DNA from: Lachnospiraceae bacterium
Lineage (GTDB): Bacteria > Bacillota > Clostridia > Lachnospirales > Lachnospiraceae
Direction: 5' to 3'
NCBI GenBank assembly: GCA_017938145.1
Contig: JAGBCB010000018.1
Span: 62,001-126,000, forward strand
Length of the DNA stretch: 64,000 nucleotides
A model generated the notes under the pieces. That model was not told the DNA's origin. It searched no databases and saw nothing but the letters and a program-made list of their open reading frames with translations. The position numbers were made by a program, and so were the translations under genes. Of this stretch, positions 51,765 through 61,077 are shown one piece after another; positions within the stretch are counted from its first letter, which is position 1; each line of letters starts with the position of its first letter.

Positions 51765-51857
51765 GATTTATTTGTGTTTTTGCTAAAATATAGGTCCAAA
51801 ACACTAGAACTTGTGGTTGAGGCGGTCTCTCTTTGCAAGAATAATCACCTTGAAAAA

Positions 51858-51890
51858 TAAAAAAGGATGTCCCTATGAACATCCTTTTTC
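51858..51890 (-). terminator. Terminator after codY
   Basis: AAAAAGGATGT and ACATCCTTTTT pair over 11 bp around CCCTATGA, 25 bp past the codY stop. It isolates codY from the flagellar operon. Confidence 0.85.
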
Positions 51891-51915
51891 GCTTATCATC
51901 CATGTCTGTATTTAC

Positions 51916-52680
51916 TTATAATTTTTTCAGTTCATCAAAGACAACATCGTTGAGAACCTTAATGTAGGTACCCTTCATACCGGAGGAACGGGATTCAATT
52001 ACACCGGCACTTTCGAACTTTCTTAAAGCATTAACAATAACGGAACGGGTAATTCCTACTCTGTCCGCAATTTTACTTGCAACCAGAATACCTTCGTTAC
52101 CTTCCAGTTCTTCAAAAATATGAGAAATAGCTTCTAATTCGGAGAAGGATAATGTGCCGATTGCGGAACGTACAATCTGAACCTTGCGGTTCTCTTCTGC
52201 GTTCTCTTCGTTTACGGAACGCATCATTTCAAGACCGACAACTGTGGTTCCGTACTCACTTAAAATAATATCATCAATGGAATAAGGCTTTCCTGCTTTG
52301 TAAATAAACAGCGTACCGAGTCGTTCTCCCGCAATATCAATTGGGTTGATAATTGCCTCGTAACTGTCTACACCTTCAAACTCAAAACCAAGAGTTGCCA
52401 AGTTAACGTTTTCTTTGGTAGAAAGAATATTTAACAGACGCTCATTTAAAACACCGTCAATATATCCGCCAACTGAATCCTGAATCAGTTCTTTAATCGG
52501 TGCGATGTCACTTCTGTTTTTAATGCCAAGCACCTTACCTTTTTTACTGATAACCAGAATATTGGATTCCAAAATTTCACTTAACACAAGACAAATATCA
52601 TTAAACACAACCTTGTGAGAATTATTATTGTGCAATAACTTATTTATCTTCCGTGTCTTATCTAATAATTGTACGCTCAT
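51916..52680 (-). CDS. codY: Global regulator CodY
   Basis: The 254-residue protein represses nutrient-stress genes when GTP and branched-chain amino acids are high. N-terminal GAF domain MSVQLLDKTRKINKLLHN to GYIDGVLNERLLNIL; C-terminal winged helix ASKIADRVGITRSVIVNALRKFESAGVIESRSSGMKGTYIKV. It is a single gene between topA and the flagellar operon. In other Firmicutes CodY controls motility, so the adjacency is suggestive. Confidence 0.97.
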   Translation of the reverse strand: MSVQLLDKTRKINKLLHNNNSHKVVFNDICLVLSEILESNILVISKKGKVLGIKNRSDIAPIKELIQDSVGGYIDGVLNERLLNILSTKENVNLATLGFEFEGVDSYEAIINPIDIAGERLGTLFIYKAGKPYSIDDIILSEYGTTVVGLEMMRSVNEENAEENRKVQIVRSAIGTLSFSELEAISHIFEELEGNEGILVASKIADRVGITRSVIVNALRKFESAGVIESRSSGMKGTYIKVLNDVVFDELKKL

Positions 52681-52724
52681 GGCAGCCTCCTTCCAGAATT
52701 GATTGACAATTCCCTCTTATATCA

Positions 52725-52753
52725 ACTATACCACGAACTTCTTATATTAGCAA
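52725..52753 (-). promoter_or_regulatory. Sigma-A-like promoter of codY
   Basis: TTGCTA (52753-52748) and TATAGT (52730-52725) on the minus strand are 17 bp apart. Confidence 0.6.
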
Positions 52754-52793
52754 GCAAATTATTTGATTTTTATATTATTTTAAGACAAAATAA

Positions 52794-54770
52794 CTACTTT
52801 ACAGGTTTCTGCCAAGACATATAGGAACATTCCGGATTATTCTCACATCCGTAATACTTACGGCCCTTTTTTGTTTTACGGATTACTACTTCTTTTCCGC
52901 ACTCCGGACACGCTACACCAATCTTTTCCAGATACTGTTTTGTATTCCGGCATTCCGGAAAGCCCGGACATGCTAAGAATTTTCCGTGAGGACCATACTT
53001 CACCACCATAGTGCGGCCACATTCCTCACATTCCACATCACTGACTTCATCTTCAATCTTAACATTTTCCAGCTTTTTAGCTGCTTCCTGCACCGCCTGT
53101 TCCAAATCCGGATAGAAATTCCGAATAATTGTTTTCCACTGGATGTCGCCTTCTTCAATGCTGTCAAGAAGAGTTTCCATATTAGCGGTAAAGCTGGTAT
53201 CCACAATGGTAGGGAATGCCTGCTTCATAATATTGTTAACCGCTTCACCCAGTTCTGTCACATAAAGGTTTTTGTTTTCCTTTACCACATAATGGCGGGC
53301 AAGAATGGTTGTAATGGTAGGTGCATAGGTACTTGGACGTCCGATACCCAGTTCTTCCATGGCACGAACTAAAGATGCTTCGTTATAATGAGGGGCAGGT
53401 TGGGTAAAATGCTGCTCACCGGAAAGGTCAGAAAGCTTTAATACAGAGTCCCTGGTAAGCTTTGCAACCACCGCCTGGCTCTTTTCTTCATTTTCTTCAT
53501 CTTCTACTACGTACATGCTCATAAAACCATCAAATACAAGCTTTGATGCTGCAGCAGTAAAACGATACTGTCCCGCATCCAGTTTCACGGAAACCGTCTC
53601 ATACTTAGCCGGCTGCATGCGGCTTGCCACAAAACGCTTCCAGATTAACTGATACAAACGATATAAATCTCTTGCAAGAGAATCCTTTACCTTTGCCGGG
53701 GTAATGGTAACATCCGTTGGACGGATTGCTTCATGAGCATCCTGAATTTTCTTTCCCTTGGAAGCTTCTTTAATCTGTTCCGCTTCCATTTCTTTTCCGT
53801 AATTTTCAACAATATAAGCACGTACGGAAGCATCTGCCTCTTCGGAAATTCTTGTGGAATCGGTTCTCAAGTAAGAAATTAACGCCACGGTACCATAGCC
53901 CTTTACTTCTACACCTTCATATAACTGCTGCGCAAGACGCATGGTTTTCTGGGTGGAGAAATTAAGAAGCTTGGAAGCTTCCTGCTGCAGGGTACTGGTT
54001 GTAAACGGAAGCGGCGCCTTTCTCTGGCGTTCTCCTGTTTTGATATCTGCCACAGTAAACGGCTTCCCTTCAATTGCTTTCTGAATCTTCTTTACTTCCT
54101 CTTCACTTTCTACTGTAATTTTCTTGTCGCCGATTCCGTAGAATTTTGCTTCGAACGGCTTCTTTTCTTTATCAGCAAGAATGGAGGCGGTAAGGCTCCA
54201 GTATTCCTTTGGCACGAAAGCATTGATTTCTTCTTCCCTGTCACAAATCAGACGGAGTGCCACAGACTGCACACGGCCGGCACTAAGTCCTCTCTTCACC
54301 TTTTCCCATAATACCGGACTGATACGGTAACCTACCACACGGTCCAAAATACGTCTGGTCTGCTGGGCATCCACAAGATTTAAATCAATCTCTCTTGCTT
54401 CTTTAATAGACTTTTTCACAGCATTCTTTGTAATTTCATTAAAGGTAATACGGCTGGTGGTTTTCGGGTCTAACTTCAAGGTATGGAACAAATGCCAGGC
54501 TATTGCTTCTCCTTCACGGTCCGGGTCAGTTGCTAGATAAACTTTATCTGCCTTTTTTACTTCCTTACGGAGTTTTGACAGAACATCACCCTTTCCCCGG
54601 ATAGTAATATACTTCGGTTCGTAATCATTATCCACGTCAATACCCATCTGACTCTTCGGAAGATCTCTAACGTGACCGTTGGATGCCACCACTTCATAAT
54701 TGCTTCCCAAATACTTTTTAATTGTTGGCGCTTTCGCAGAAGACTCTACGATAACCAGATACTTAGCCAT
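52794..54770 (-). CDS. topA: DNA topoisomerase I
   Basis: The 658-residue type IA topoisomerase relaxes negative supercoils. N-terminal TOPRIM (LVIVESSAKAPTIKKYLG, TDPDREGEAIAWHL), the active-site tyrosine in YGTVALISYLRTDSTRIS, and two C-terminal zinc-finger units (CEECGRTMVVKYGPHGKFLAC, CPECGKEVVIRKTKKGRKYYGC). I start at ATG 54770, which gives MAKYLVIVES and has GAGTGAGG upstream. Last gene of the comM-dprA-topA unit. Confidence 0.97.
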   Translation of the reverse strand: MAKYLVIVESSAKAPTIKKYLGSNYEVVASNGHVRDLPKSQMGIDVDNDYEPKYITIRGKGDVLSKLRKEVKKADKVYLATDPDREGEAIAWHLFHTLKLDPKTTSRITFNEITKNAVKKSIKEAREIDLNLVDAQQTRRILDRVVGYRISPVLWEKVKRGLSAGRVQSVALRLICDREEEINAFVPKEYWSLTASILADKEKKPFEAKFYGIGDKKITVESEEEVKKIQKAIEGKPFTVADIKTGERQRKAPLPFTTSTLQQEASKLLNFSTQKTMRLAQQLYEGVEVKGYGTVALISYLRTDSTRISEEADASVRAYIVENYGKEMEAEQIKEASKGKKIQDAHEAIRPTDVTITPAKVKDSLARDLYRLYQLIWKRFVASRMQPAKYETVSVKLDAGQYRFTAAASKLVFDGFMSMYVVEDEENEEKSQAVVAKLTRDSVLKLSDLSGEQHFTQPAPHYNEASLVRAMEELGIGRPSTYAPTITTILARHYVVKENKNLYVTELGEAVNNIMKQAFPTIVDTSFTANMETLLDSIEEGDIQWKTIIRNFYPDLEQAVQEAAKKLENVKIEDEVSDVECEECGRTMVVKYGPHGKFLACPGFPECRNTKQYLEKIGVACPECGKEVVIRKTKKGRKYYGCENNPECSYMSWQKPVK

Positions 54771-54793
54771 AAGCCTCACTCCTTCAAACTAAA

Positions 54794-55945
54794 TCAACTC
54801 TGTATAATAAAATAATTTTTCAACGGTTGTTTAATATAATGCTTCATTTCCATATCAAAGAGCAGATTGGTAAGCTCCTGCAAGGAAATTCCCGTCTCTT
54901 CCATTAGTTCTTCTATATGTTTCGGACGTAAACTCAGACAAGCATACACTATTTTTTCCTTACTTGCAAGTAAAATTTTTTCGAAATTTTTATTTTCACA
55001 AGGATTTTCGGCAAAAAAACCATGAAATTTTTCCGAAAATCCTTGTAAAATATCCTCCGGCTCCCGTACTAAATAGGCTCCTTCCTGAATTAAACGGTTG
55101 GTTCCTTCCGCCAGTTTTTCATAGATGCTTCCGGGAACCGCATAAACTTCCTTTCCCTGTTCCAACGCATAGGAAACCGTAATCAGGGAACCGCTGTTTT
55201 CCCTTGCTTCCACAACAAGTACCGCATCCGACAAGCCGGAAATAATCCGGTTCCGTTTCGGAAAATTCCAGGAAGCAGGTTCCGTTCCCGGCAATTCTTC
55301 GGAAATTACACCGCCCAGTTCCTGCAGCCTGTTATATAACAGCTTGTTTTCCTTTGGATAGCATACGTCTGTACCGCTTCCTAACACAGCATATGCACGT
55401 CCGGTCTCATTTATGGCAGCCCGCTGTGCTGCTCCGTCGATTCCTCTTGCCATTCCGCTGATAATCTGGATACCCGCAGCAGAAAGACGGCCGGAAAAAC
55501 CAGCCGCAATTTCTTTCCCGTAAACACTGCAGTTTCTTGCACCGATTACCGCAAGGGAAGGAATGTTTTCTTTCGGCAGCTCCCCATAATAATAAAGCAT
55601 TAACGGCGGTAAAAATATATGTTTCAACCGTTCCGGAAATGCTTCCGATTCCCGACAAACCATCTTGATTCCTTTTATTTTGGCATTTTCATAAGTTTTC
55701 CGGGCAGCATCCTTCAAATTTCCATCTTCCAAAACAGAAATAATCTGAGTTCTTCTGTTTTTCTGTAATTCATATTCCTCACAGAGGGGACCGAATAACT
55801 CCAGCGCTTCTCCTTTTTCCCCTGCCTGATACCAGATTTTAGCATCCGGACAAAATTTTAATAATTCTTCTTTTTCTTTCTGACTGATTCCGGTAAGACT
55901 GTGAAACCAATGCCAGTATTCTTCCATTTCTAAATTTCTATTCAT
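54794..55945 (-). CDS. dprA: DNA-processing protein DprA
   Basis: The 383-residue protein loads RecA on incoming single-stranded DNA in transformation. The Rossmann core has IGARNCSVYGKEIAAGFSGRLS, GMARGIDGAAQRAAI, LGSGTDVCYPKENKLLY and ISELPGT-type stretches. A C-terminal winged helix (HIEELMEETGISLQELTNLLFDMEM) is present. Start and comM stop overlap (ATGA). Confidence 0.95.
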   Translation of the reverse strand: MNRNLEMEEYWHWFHSLTGISQKEKEELLKFCPDAKIWYQAGEKGEALELFGPLCEEYELQKNRRTQIISVLEDGNLKDAARKTYENAKIKGIKMVCRESEAFPERLKHIFLPPLMLYYYGELPKENIPSLAVIGARNCSVYGKEIAAGFSGRLSAAGIQIISGMARGIDGAAQRAAINETGRAYAVLGSGTDVCYPKENKLLYNRLQELGGVISEELPGTEPASWNFPKRNRIISGLSDAVLVVEARENSGSLITVSYALEQGKEVYAVPGSIYEKLAEGTNRLIQEGAYLVREPEDILQGFSEKFHGFFAENPCENKNFEKILLASKEKIVYACLSLRPKHIEELMEETGISLQELTNLLFDMEMKHYIKQPLKNYFIIQS

Positions 55946-57495
55946 TCATCCATCCTCCAGTATTTTTTTCCAACATTACAATAACTGTAAGCCTCTGTCA
56001 GATGATGCTTTTTTATTTCATTACTTCCTTCCAGGTCTGCAATAGTACGGGCAAGCTTTAAAATACGGTAATAGCGCCTTGTACTGAATTCGTTTTTTTC
56101 AAAAATTTGATGAAGAATTCGTTCGGCATCTTCGTTAAAAATACAAAATTCCTCTACTTCCCGTTTTCCCATTTCAGAATTCAAATGGATATTTTTATTT
56201 TTAAACCGCTTTTCCTGGATTTTTCTTGCTTTACAAACCAGCTCCCGGACAGATTCCGAAGTTTCGGAACTCTCCCGCTTTCTGATTTTATCATAATTTA
56301 CCGGATACACTTCTATCATCATGTCGATACGGTCTAAAATCGGCTGACTGATTTTTCCTGTATATCTTCCGATTTGCTGCGTCGAACAGTTGCATTTTGT
56401 CCTATCCGGATAAAACCCGCAGGGACACGGATTCATAGCCGCAACCAGTTGAAATGCCGCCGGATATGTATAAGTAGCTTGCAGCCTGGATACGGTTACT
56501 TCCTGTTCCTCCAGAGGCTGCCGTAGCGTTTCCAGTACTTCCAATTTAAATTCCGTGAACTCATCCAAAAACAGCACCCCGTGATGGCACAAGCTTACCA
56601 ATCCGGGCTTTGCACTTCTTCCTCCGCCAAGCAGAGCTGTCTGGGTTGTGGCATGATGCGGAGCCTGAAACGGACGGTTTACCACATAGTCCATATCGCT
56701 TTTCAATTTACCGGATACACTGTAAATGGTAGACAATCTTATCATCTCTTCAAAAGACAGCTCCGGAAGCAGGGACGGCATACATTTTGCCAGAGCGGTT
56801 TTACCGCTGCCCGGCGGTCCTATCATCAGTAAATGATGCCCTCCGGCAGCTGCTATCATAAGCGCCCGTTTTGCAGCGGATTGTCCGATAATATCCTTTA
56901 AATCGGCCTCTGTTTCCTTTCCTTTTTCCCGTTGCAGCTTTTTTAATACAGATGGACTCATTGGCGTTTCCGGTGCACGGGAGCTGTCTCCCATTAAAAA
57001 AGACACTACCTCCCCAAGTGTTTCCATGCCATACACGGGTACTTCTTTCTGCAGGGCAGCTTCACCTGCATTTCCTTTCGGTACAATGATTTTTTGAAAT
57101 CCCTCTTTGGCGGCAAGGCCGGCCATAGGCAGAATTCCCGATACCTTATTCAGTTTTCCGTCGAGACTAAGCTCGCCTGCAAACATACAACCTACGATGT
57201 TTTCTTCCGGAATGTAGCCGAATGCGGCAAGAATTGAAACTGCTGTTGCAAGATCAAAAGACGTCCCTTCTTTGCGGATATCCGCCGGGGACAAATTAAC
57301 AGTAATGTGCTTTGGAGGAAGCCGGAAGCCTGCATTTTCAATTGCAATGCGGACTCTGTCTCTTGCCTCCTTTGCTTCGGAAGCCAGGGCTCCTACCATT
57401 TGCAGCTGGGGAAGACCGTTTCGTACATCAGTCTCCACCTGTACAGTGACCGCCTCTAACCCATGTAAGACGGCACTATAGGTTTTACAAAACAT
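55942..57495 (-). CDS. comM: YifB/ComM family AAA ATPase
   Basis: The 517-residue Mg-chelatase-related AAA+ protein has an N-terminal ChlI fold (VNLSPADIRKEGTSFDLATA), Walker A GPPGSGKTALAKC, Walker B VLFLDEFTEF and a C-terminal helical lid. ComM promotes branch migration during natural transformation. First gene of the comM-dprA-topA unit behind a strong promoter. Confidence 0.94.
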   Translation of the reverse strand: MFCKTYSAVLHGLEAVTVQVETDVRNGLPQLQMVGALASEAKEARDRVRIAIENAGFRLPPKHITVNLSPADIRKEGTSFDLATAVSILAAFGYIPEENIVGCMFAGELSLDGKLNKVSGILPMAGLAAKEGFQKIIVPKGNAGEAALQKEVPVYGMETLGEVVSFLMGDSSRAPETPMSPSVLKKLQREKGKETEADLKDIIGQSAAKRALMIAAAGGHHLLMIGPPGSGKTALAKCMPSLLPELSFEEMIRLSTIYSVSGKLKSDMDYVVNRPFQAPHHATTQTALLGGGRSAKPGLVSLCHHGVLFLDEFTEFKLEVLETLRQPLEEQEVTVSRLQATYTYPAAFQLVAAMNPCPCGFYPDRTKCNCSTQQIGRYTGKISQPILDRIDMMIEVYPVNYDKIRKRESSETSESVRELVCKARKIQEKRFKNKNIHLNSEMGKREVEEFCIFNEDAERILHQIFEKNEFSTRRYYRILKLARTIADLEGSNEIKKHHLTEAYSYCNVGKKYWRMDE

Positions 57496-57537
57496 AATAC
57501 TCCTTTCTCATCTCTCCCAAAATGAAAAGGTAAAATA

Positions 57538-57566
57538 AGTATAGCATGTGTAAAATCTACTGTCAA
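57538..57566 (-). promoter_or_regulatory. Near-consensus promoter of comM-dprA-topA
   Basis: TTGACA (57566-57561) and TATACT (57543-57538) on the minus strand are 17 bp apart. Confidence 0.85.
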
Positions 57567-57576
57567 CTAAATAAGA

Positions 57577-57631
57577 AAACTCATTCCGGAGCAGTTCCTA
57601 ATCGGGGAATCTGCAAGGAATGAGTTTTTTT
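57577..57631. terminator. Terminator after nrdR
   Basis: AAAACTCATTCC (57577-57588) pairs with GGAATGAGTTTT (57617-57628). The loop is long. The minus-strand tail TTTTCTTATTT is T-rich. Confidence 0.65.
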
Positions 57632-57632
57632 A

Positions 57633-58085
57633 CTACTTATCTAATATCTTTTTGATTTCACTCATGAAGGTATTAACATCTTTAAATTCACGGTATACGG
57701 AAGCAAATCTTACATAAGCAACCGGGTCTAAGTCACGAAGTTTTTCCATTACAAGCTGTCCGATCATACTGCTTGGAATTTCTTTTTCTTCCATATTAAA
57801 TACAGCAGTTTCTACTTCATCAACCAGGCTGTTAATCTGGTCAACGGAGATAGGACGCTTATGGCAGGAACGGAATACACCTGCCTCAATCTTAGAACGG
57901 TCATAAGGTTCTCTGTTGTTATCCTTTTTAATAACAACCAAAGGAATTGCCTCCACCTTTTCATAGGTGGTAAAACGCTTGGAACACTCATCACACTGGC
58001 GTCTTCTGCGGATGGATGAACCATCATCTGCCGGTCTGGAATCGATTACTCTTGTGTTTTCTTTACCACAAAACGGACACTTCAT
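57633..58085 (-). CDS. nrdR: Ribonucleotide reductase repressor NrdR
   Basis: The 150-residue repressor has an N-terminal zinc ribbon (MKCPFCGKENTRVIDSRPADDGSSIRRRRQCDECSKRFTTYEKVE) and an ATP-cone domain. The start is ATG 58085, which gives the family's MKCPFC N-terminus and is preceded by GGAGG; the longer frame from 58214 runs through the divergent promoter. Confidence 0.96.
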   Translation of the reverse strand: MKCPFCGKENTRVIDSRPADDGSSIRRRRQCDECSKRFTTYEKVEAIPLVVIKKDNNREPYDRSKIEAGVFRSCHKRPISVDQINSLVDEVETAVFNMEEKEIPSSMIGQLVMEKLRDLDPVAYVRFASVYREFKDVNTFMSEIKKILDK

Positions 58086-58124
58086 ATTAATCCTCCTTGA
58101 TTTTCTTCTGTATTTCTTATGTTC

Positions 58125-58168
58125 CGCATAAACTATTACTAACCTGCCCTCCTGAGGTACTTTATGCG
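58125..58168. repeat. CGCATAAA/TTTATGCG inverted repeat between nrdR and ylmC
   Basis: Eight-base arms at 58125-58132 and 58161-58168, the second overlapping the ylmC start codon (58164). It may be a regulatory site for one or both divergent genes. It does not match the NrdR box I know. Confidence 0.3.
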
Positions 58169-58457
58169 AAATGATTGTCTGGAAGACTCCATCCGTATCT
58201 GCAAGCTCCGTCAAAAGGAAGTAATAAACTTACGGGATGGAGAACGCATCGGTTTTGTAGGTGACATTGAATTCAACTTAAAAACCGGCTGTATTGAACG
58301 TCTGATTATTCCCGGACCATGTAAAATCTGGGGGATTTTAGGCCGAGACCAGGAATATATCATTCCTTGGCGCTGTGTCTGCCGCATCGGATTTGATATC
58401 ATTCTGGTAGACGTGGATATTAAATGTGTAACTTCGAAATGTGACTGCCCGATTTAA
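58164..58457 (+). CDS. YlmC/YmxH family sporulation protein (PRC-barrel)
   Basis: The 97-residue protein shows the family pattern RICKLRQKEVINLRDGERIGFVGDIEFNLKTGCIERLIIPGP, then YIIPWRCVCRIGFDIILVDVD. PRC-barrel proteins of this group are linked to sporulation in Clostridia and Bacilli. It is divergent from nrdR and its end overlaps the isomerase gene on the other strand by a few bases. Confidence 0.88.
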   Translation: MRNDCLEDSIRICKLRQKEVINLRDGERIGFVGDIEFNLKTGCIERLIIPGPCKIWGILGRDQEYIIPWRCVCRIGFDIILVDVDIKCVTSKCDCPI

Positions 58458-59308
58458 GCATTTTCATAACACTTTCGGATATAGTCACAGGATGCTTTTA
58501 CGTTTTCCGGAGTGGAAGCCTCAAGCAACACGTTAATAAATGGTTTCTTAGCTTTTAAAATACCAAGGAAATGAGGAATATTAAAATTACCTTCTCCTAC
58601 AGTAACCTTTTCGTATACGATGCTGCCATCTTCTTTTACAATATAGTCTTTTATGTGAATGGCATCGATTTCATTGCCAAGCACCTCAAAGGCTTCCTCC
58701 ACAATCTTTTCATGCTGTTTTTCATTTTCTGCATTCAAAAGATTGATCGGGTCAAGAATAACGCGCAGGTTTGGTGAATTTACTGCATCCAGAACCTTTC
58801 TCGTTCGCTCCACATTGCACATAATATGCTTATATACCGGCTCAATACCGATACAAACACCCATTTTTTCCGCATAGTCCACGATATGCTTCAGATTTTC
58901 TATAAAAATGGCCAATGCCGCATCTGTATGGTTCTCCGGAGTAAATTTGTATTCTGTATTAACAGCACCTGTTTCGGTACCAACCATACCGCATTCTAAA
59001 AATTTTGCAAAGCGGATATGGTGCATATAAGAATCCATAATTTTATCTAACTGTGCTTTGTCCGGATTGGCAAGATTCTTGTAACAGCCAAGTACTGATA
59101 CAGAAACTTTATTCTGTTCGAATACCTTTTTCATGTAATCCGCCATACCGGAGGTCATGGCACCGCTGCTGATGTCAAAATCACGGATTGCCTTGGCAAG
59201 TGCCAGCTGCGTGCAGCAAAATCCTGCATCGGAAATGCTCTTCACCAGTTCGTCAAAGGGTGCCTTTGGCATATCATGTCCTCTGACACCTAAACGTAAT
59301 GTATCCAT
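58454..59308 (-). CDS. Sugar phosphate isomerase/epimerase-like TIM barrel
   Basis: The 284-residue protein belongs to the xylose isomerase-like superfamily (AP_endonuc_2). Metal ligands are visible as GIEPVYKH (Glu), VILDPIN (Asp), AIHIKD (His) and LLEAS (Glu). The substrate is unknown. It follows fhs by 17 bp with GGAAG before the ATG and is likely co-transcribed with it. Confidence 0.85.
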   Translation of the reverse strand: MDTLRLGVRGHDMPKAPFDELVKSISDAGFCCTQLALAKAIRDFDISSGAMTSGMADYMKKVFEQNKVSVSVLGCYKNLANPDKAQLDKIMDSYMHHIRFAKFLECGMVGTETGAVNTEYKFTPENHTDAALAIFIENLKHIVDYAEKMGVCIGIEPVYKHIMCNVERTRKVLDAVNSPNLRVILDPINLLNAENEKQHEKIVEEAFEVLGNEIDAIHIKDYIVKEDGSIVYEKVTVGEGNFNIPHFLGILKAKKPFINVLLEASTPENVKASCDYIRKCYENA

Positions 59309-59325
59309 TGTGTTACTTCCTTTTC

Positions 59326-60993
59326 TTAGAATAAGCCGGTAATATTGCCGTCCACTACATCAATTGCTTCTGCAGCAGGAACCTTTGGCAGACCCGGCAT
59401 CTGAATAATAGTACCGGTAATGGCAACAAGGAAACCTGCACCTGCATTGATGTATGCCTCGCGGATATTAATATTAAAGCCCTCCGGACGTCCAAGAAGC
59501 TTAGGATCGTCAGATAAAGAATACTGATTCTTTGCCAAACAAACCGGAACGTTCTTAAAACCAAGCTCTTCTAACTTTTTAATTGCCTTTAAAGCTGCCG
59601 GATCATAGGTTACGGAAGCCGCACCGTAAATCTCGGTAGCTACTTTTTCGATTTTTTCGGTAAGGCTCAGTTCATCCTCATACAATACCTTGAATTCGGA
59701 TTTCTTGTTTTCTAATGTATCTAAGATGCAATTAGCCAGCTCGATGCCGCCTTCGCCACCCTTTTCCCAAACTTCGGAAAGAGCAAAGGTACAGCCTCTT
59801 GCTTCGCAGAATTCCTTAACAAAAGCAAGTTCTGCATCGGAGTCTGTCATGAAACGGTTTAAGGTTACGATAACAGGAACCTGATATTTCTGAAGGTTTT
59901 CAATATGCTTTTCTAGGTTCACGATGCCCTTCTTTAAAGCATCTAAGTTTTCTGTGGCAAGTTCTGTTTTTGGAACACCGCCATTATACTTTAAGGCACG
60001 TACGGTAGCAACCAGAACAACTGCATCCGGTTTTAAACCTGCCATACGGCACTTAATATCAAAGAATTTTTCTGCACCGAGGTCGGCACCAAAGCCCGCT
60101 TCGGTAATTACGTAGTCAGCCAGTTTTAACGCTGCCTTTGTGGCACGGATACTGTTACAGCCGTGGGCAATATTAGCAAACGGACCACCGTGTACCAGCG
60201 CAGGAGTATGCTCTAAAGTCTGGATTAAGTTTGGCTGCAGGGCATCTTTTAATAATGCGGCCATAGAACCTACTGCCTTTAAATCAGCCGCAGTAACCGG
60301 TTCACCGGCATAGGTATACGCTACAATAATCTTGGACAGACGATTCTTTAAATCTTCCATATCTGCCGCAAGACATAAAATAGCCATAATTTCTGTGGCA
60401 ACCGTAATAGCAAAATGGTCTTCTCTTACTACGCCGTCGGACTTTTTGCCAAGACCGATAGTAATGTTTCTGAGTGCTCTGTCATTCATATCGAGACAAC
60501 GCTTCCAAACCACCTGCTTTGGATCGATATTTAAAGCATTCCCCTGAAAAATGTGATTATCTAACATTGCTGCCAATAAATTGTTGGCAGATGTAATAGC
60601 ATGGAAATCACCGGTAAAATGCAGGTTTAAGTCTTCCATCGGAACAACCTGGGCATAACCGCCGCCGGAAGCACCACCCTTAATACCAAAGCATGGTCCG
60701 AGAGATGGCTCTCGAAGTGCAAGAACAGCCTTTTTACCTAAACGTCCGAATGCTTCTCCGATACCAATGGAGGTAGTTGTTTTTCCTTCTCCGGCAGGAG
60801 TAGGATTGATTGCGGTAACCAAAACAAGTTTACCGTCCGGATTATTTTTGGTCTTTTCCATTAATTCTTCTGAAATTTTAGCCTTGTACTTTCCGTAAAG
60901 TTCTAAATCATCCTCGCAAATTCCAAGGAGTGTTGCAACCTCTTTGATTGGTTTCAGTGTTGCTTCCTGTGCAATCTGAATATCTGTTTTCAT
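59326..60993 (-). CDS. fhs: Formate-tetrahydrofolate ligase
   Basis: The 555-residue enzyme makes 10-formyl-THF from formate, ATP and THF. P-loop [15 protein letters not shown], then [29 protein letters not shown] and [11 protein letters not shown]. Normal length. It is typical of acetogenic and purine-using anaerobes. It has its own promoter. Confidence 0.98.
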   Translation of the reverse strand: MKTDIQIAQEATLKPIKEVATLLGICEDDLELYGKYKAKISEELMEKTKNNPDGKLVLVTAINPTPAGEGKTTTSIGIGEAFGRLGKKAVLALREPSLGPCFGIKGGASGGGYAQVVPMEDLNLHFTGDFHAITSANNLLAAMLDNHIFQGNALNIDPKQVVWKRCLDMNDRALRNITIGLGKKSDGVVREDHFAITVATEIMAILCLAADMEDLKNRLSKIIVAYTYAGEPVTAADLKAVGSMAALLKDALQPNLIQTLEHTPALVHGGPFANIAHGCNSIRATKAALKLADYVITEAGFGADLGAEKFFDIKCRMAGLKPDAVVLVATVRALKYNGGVPKTELATENLDALKKGIVNLEKHIENLQKYQVPVIVTLNRFMTDSDAELAFVKEFCEARGCTFALSEVWEKGGEGGIELANCILDTLENKKSEFKVLYEDELSLTEKIEKVATEIYGAASVTYDPAALKAIKKLEELGFKNVPVCLAKNQYSLSDDPKLLGRPEGFNINIREAYINAGAGFLVAITGTIIQMPGLPKVPAAEAIDVVDGNITGLF

Positions 60994-61043
60994 CAGAATC
61001 CTCCATTTCGTATTCGGGCATGACCCTCTATTCTATATCTTGT

Positions 61044-61072
61044 AGTATATCAGACAATTAGTAAAAACTCAA
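61044..61072 (-). promoter_or_regulatory. Promoter of fhs
   Basis: TTGAGT (61072-61067) and TATACT (61049-61044) on the minus strand are 17 bp apart, just past the ftsK stop codon. Confidence 0.75.
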
Positions 61073-61077
61073 GTAAA

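Noticed and set aside
51718..51903. 61-codon minus frame between codY and flgB
   Set aside because: Runs through the codY terminator and flagellar promoter; no start site.
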